Shown one piece after another: positions 61,274 through 64,000 of a stretch of 64,000 nt of DNA. The translations under genes were made by a program, and so were the position numbers. The first letter of the stretch is position 1. Each line of letters begins with the position of its first letter. Source of the DNA: V1-33 sp964523105. Its GTDB lineage: Bacteria; Verrucomicrobiota; Verrucomicrobiia; Verrucomicrobiales; V1-33. Under the pieces are notes generated by a model. It searched no databases. It was not told where the DNA came from and saw only the letters and a program-made list of their open reading frames with translations. The stretch lies in NCBI GenBank assembly GCA_964523105.1, contig CAZFZN010000015.1, forward strand, positions 62,001 through 126,000, in the 5' to 3' direction.

Positions 61274-64000
61274 TTACTCCACCTTCACACGCAGAAACAT
61301 TCGCGCCGCTGCATCCAACGGAACCGCGCTGCGCCAGGTTTCGGTAAGGGTGCCATCGGGATTGGCCGCGCTGGAAACGCGCACCGTGGCAGCGGTCCAT
61401 GCCGTCAGGTCGCCCGAGTACTGCGGGGTGAAGATCAGATCGCCGGCATCCGCTCGACGCGTGAAGGTGATAGTGAGATAATCTCCGGGCGGGATGGCGG
61501 CGGGGAAGTTTTGCCGCGCGCCGGTGACCGGTACGGTGCCTGCGGTGTTGGGATTGCCGGCGAAGGCATATTCGAGGCGGTTGTTCATTTCATCCCCGTC
61601 GGGATTCGCATTCGCATCGCCGATGCCAGGAAAACGGGCGGCCCAGAGGGCGTACGTGTAGAGATCATCCGCCCCGGGGCTGCCGCCCGGAGCGGCACTG
61701 GCGCGCCAGTTTTCCGGGACGGTATGGTCGGGCAGTGCGTGCGGTGCTTTTAACACGAGGGTGCGCCCGGTGCCGTCGGCCTCCGCCGGCCACGGCGCCG
61801 CATCATCGTAAATGAAGGCCCGGACTTCCGTGCCGGCGCCGTAACTCAGTTTGATTTCCTCGCCGCCGTTGCTCAGGTTCGCCGAGCCGTAGCTGCCGGC
61901 GATGATCGCGTCGAACGGGTGGCCCCAGCGCTGGCGGAAGGCATTCACGTCCTTCACCACGAGCGCGAAACCGCCCGCGGGAATCGTCCAGCCTGACGGA
62001 AAATCGAAGTCCGCGCCCTTGGTGAAGCGCAGGCCGGTCATGTCCACGGGCTGCGGGCTGACGTTCTTCACTTCGATCCACTCAAAGAGGTCGCTGTCGA
62101 GGAATCCGGCGTCGCGTTCGGCCTGAGTGGTTGGTGCCGGGTTGTAGTTCACCTCACTGATGACGAGCGCGCTTTGCCAGACGCTCACGTCAGGCACACC
62201 GACGATGAACTGATGCGGTTCCGACCAGCGTGACCAGCGGCCGTTATTATCCTTGTGGCGCACGCGGGCGCGATAGGTGTGGCCGGGGCGCGCGGCGGAA
62301 AGCGGCACACGCACAGTGGCGGCGAACGGCGTGATGGCGGCGGAGGTCCACACTTCCTCAATCTCGTAGCGACGCGGATCGCCGGTGACGTAGCCAGGAA
62401 TCCCGGGAGCGGAGATCTCGCCGATGCGCCACTGCACCGCGCCGGTTCCGGTGCTGCCGCTGGCCGCGGGGCTGAAGGCACTGCTTTGAAAATCGAGGCC
62501 GTTCGCCGGATAACCGGGTGCGCCTGTGTAGGTGATGACCGGACGGTTGGGAAATGTCAGGTCGGGCGCGGCGGGGTTCAGTCCGAGACCGCCGTAGAGC
62601 GATTCCCATTCAAGATACTTGTAGCCATAGCCGCGCGGATTGCCGTTGCTGCGCACCCACGTGCCGCCGGGCCACGTGTTGGTGTGGAAGTCGCGCAGAT
62701 AACCCATGAAGCCCTCGAAATCGCCGTAACCATCAGCATCCGGATCCGGCAGCGTGCGCGTCCAGTTGGTCACGGTCCCGATGGGGGCGCCGCGAAAGTC
62801 GGCATAAGGTGTTTTGAAGAAATTGCCGCGATGATTGGTGTAGCCGCTGGAGTTGCCCAATGTGCCGGCGGTGCGGGGGTGCATGTTCCACATCGCAGCG
62901 TCGAGGTCCGCCCATGTCAGGGCCTCGCCCGCCGGATTCACCATCTGCGCATATTCATCGATGAGCTGCGCCATTTGCCCGCCGTTCACCGAATTGTCTG
63001 AACCGAGCAGGTCGAGCAGTTCGCGGCAGCGGTTGCGGAATTCCAGGGCGATGGCCGGGTGGCGCGTGACGGCGAGAAACTGGTTGCTGACGCCCGCGTA
63101 GGTCACGCCATCGATGGTCGCGCCCCAGTGGTGTCCGGGCAGCATCATCATGTCCTGGTCGTAGGGCATGATCACCCAGCGGCCGTCGCCCAGCGGTGCG
63201 GCGGGCCGGTGATAGGCGCGGTAATTGTCGCCGCCGCGGATGTCGATGTTGGCCACGAACCGGTTCAGCGCCTGAAATGTGCAATAGGCGGGCACATCCA
63301 TGCTGGCGCGATACCATGCCTCTGTCTGCCCTCCTTGCGTGGTGCCGCCGGCAAACGCGCTCCAGTCGGCTGCGGCGGCGATCTGCGTGGCGCCCTGATG
63401 TTTCACGTCCGCGCCGTAGCCCTCCACACAGACGATGTTGCCATCCGGCAGCTCCCGCTCATCGAGGAAATTGCTCTCATACGGCTCCATGGCCGTGTAA
63501 AGTCCCCACAAGTCACTGTCATATTGCGTGGCGCCGGTTTCGCCCGCGGCGTCAATGACGCGCCATTGAACATAGTGCGTGCGCAGCGCAGGCACGCCGC
63601 AGAGTTCGTAAATGCGGTAACCCAGCGCTTCCTCCACACCGGCCATGCCGCGATGCACCGCGCACCAGGGCGACGCACAGGCGTCCATGCTCATGCTGTT
63701 CCATGTCTGGTCGTAATAACGGCCCCAGTTGTCCCGCGCGCGCAGATTGCGGGCACGACAAAAGTAGAGCGCCCACTTGTTTTTGCCGCTGACATAAGTG
63801 CTGCCGATGCCGCGGTTTTTGAACTGGATGTGATCGTACACTTTGCCCTCATAAACGAGCGAGCCGTAAAACCGCTGACCGTCGAAGCTGCTGTTATACT
63901 GACTGTTGGTTACATCCGTGCCGTTCGCGATGAGATGATACGGCGGGATGGTATTGAGGGTCTCACTGGTGAACGTATTCACGGTGCCGCGCCAGCCGGC
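61274..64000 (-). CDS. Second lamin-tail/CotH exported protein, N-terminus outside the window
   Basis: About 900 residues are visible and the frame is still open near the right edge, so the N-terminus lies beyond base 64000. The visible part starts in a CotH-like domain (VYDHIQFKNRGIGSTYVSG, NKWALYFCRARN, and the metal-site-like VIMPYDQDMMMLPG), then a fibronectin-like segment (RPGHTYRARVRHKDNNGRWSRW), a lamin-tail domain and a C-terminal domain with DYLTITFTRRADAGDL. It is a paralogue of 53675-57988; outside the shared 606 bp the two proteins differ strongly. Convergent with the regulator at 60191. Confidence 0.8.
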   Translation of the reverse strand, partial: AGWRGTVNTFTSETLNTIPPYHLIANGTDVTNSQYNSSFDGQRFYGSLVYEGKVYDHIQFKNRGIGSTYVSGKNKWALYFCRARNLRARDNWGRYYDQTWNSMSMDACASPWCAVHRGMAGVEEALGYRIYELCGVPALRTHYVQWRVIDAAGETGATQYDSDLWGLYTAMEPYESNFLDERELPDGNIVCVEGYGADVKHQGATQIAAAADWSAFAGGTTQGGQTEAWYRASMDVPAYCTFQALNRFVANIDIRGGDNYRAYHRPAAPLGDGRWVIMPYDQDMMMLPGHHWGATIDGVTYAGVSNQFLAVTRHPAIALEFRNRCRELLDLLGSDNSVNGGQMAQLIDEYAQMVNPAGEALTWADLDAAMWNMHPRTAGTLGNSSGYTNHRGNFFKTPYADFRGAPIGTVTNWTRTLPDPDADGYGDFEGFMGYLRDFHTNTWPGGTWVRSNGNPRGYGYKYLEWESLYGGLGLNPAAPDLTFPNRPVITYTGAPGYPANGLDFQSSAFSPAASGSTGTGAVQWRIGEISAPGIPGYVTGDPRRYEIEEVWTSAAITPFAATVRVPLSAARPGHTYRARVRHKDNNGRWSRWSEPHQFIVGVPDVSVWQSALVISEVNYNPAPTTQAERDAGFLDSDLFEWIEVKNVSPQPVDMTGLRFTKGADFDFPSGWTIPAGGFALVVKDVNAFRQRWGHPFDAIIAGSYGSANLSNGGEEIKLSYGAGTEVRAFIYDDAAPWPAEADGTGRTLVLKAPHALPDHTVPENWRASAAPGGSPGADDLYTYALWAARFPGIGDANANPDGDEMNNRLEYAFAGNPNTAGTVPVTGARQNFPAAIPPGDYLTITFTRRADAGDLIFTPQYSGDLTAWTAATVRVSSAANPDGTLTETWRSAVPLDAAARMFLRVKVE
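61566..62171 (-). repeat. 606-bp near-identical module, copy 2
   Basis: Partner of 53961-54566 at a constant offset of 7605 bp. Identity falls away abruptly at both edges. Confidence 0.92.

Overview
The window is about 63% G+C and reads as a chromosomal segment of a free-living member of the Verrucomicrobiota. The basis is the mix of families: PEP-CTERM sorting tails, DNRLRE, LamG and lamin-tail/CotH surface proteins, choice-of-anchor D and I proteins, DUF5069, DUF5722, an ECF sigma factor of the kind that accompanies PknB-like kinases, PQQ propellers with EF-hands, and FG-GAP proteins. No rRNA, tRNA or CRISPR array was seen, and no genus can be named from the sequence alone.

Layout. 1-2 kb: two type II/IV secretion ATPases with a 46-residue lipoprotein between them. 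2-8.6 kb: housekeeping and repair genes (AlkA-like glycosylase, two Nudix hydrolases, secreted FAD oxidoreductase, ABC ATPase, DUF5069, cupin) and an AT-richer small gene that overlaps the cupin gene by 4 bp. 8.6-16.1 kb: DUF5722 protein, ECF sigma factor, a stub resembling the N-terminus of a kinase, a secreted propeller protein and an intact transmembrane Ser/Thr kinase with TPR-like repeats. 16.3-27.1 kb: a 2753-residue RHS/YD-repeat protein with a foreign-looking C-terminal tip, then an FG-GAP protein. 27.5-38.4 kb: SucB-like E2, choice-of-anchor I and D proteins, a DEDD exonuclease, a CysJ-like reductase, NspC, MurG and an AsmA-like protein. 38.6-42.6 kb: FtsK with a large insert in its motor, then a UPF0175/PIN toxin-antitoxin pair enclosed between the ftsK 3' end and a 133-bp diverged copy of it. 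43-52.7 kb: PQQ/EF-hand protein, an HhH membrane protein, ValS, a methyltransferase, and a sugar ABC cassette whose binding protein appears circularly permuted and whose permease is absent. 52.7-64 kb: surface and exported proteins (LamG and DNRLRE with PEP-CTERM, two lamin-tail/CotH paralogues sharing 606 bp at about 99% identity) around a GntR/LacI-type regulator.

The best candidates for something undescribed are: (1) the circularly permuted lipoprotein SBP at 50149-51168; (2) a palindromic, MITE- or REP-like element sitting in frame inside the FtsK ATPase domain; (3) the toxin-antitoxin module bounded by an ftsK 3'-end duplication; (4) heptamer and decamer short-repeat families beside start codons and inside valS; (5) a cadherin-like domain of the RHS protein split by an FG-GAP propeller, with an orphan toxin-like tip; (6) near-identical C-terminal modules in two CotH paralogues. 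All calls come from reading the sequence and translations by eye. No database search or structure prediction was run.
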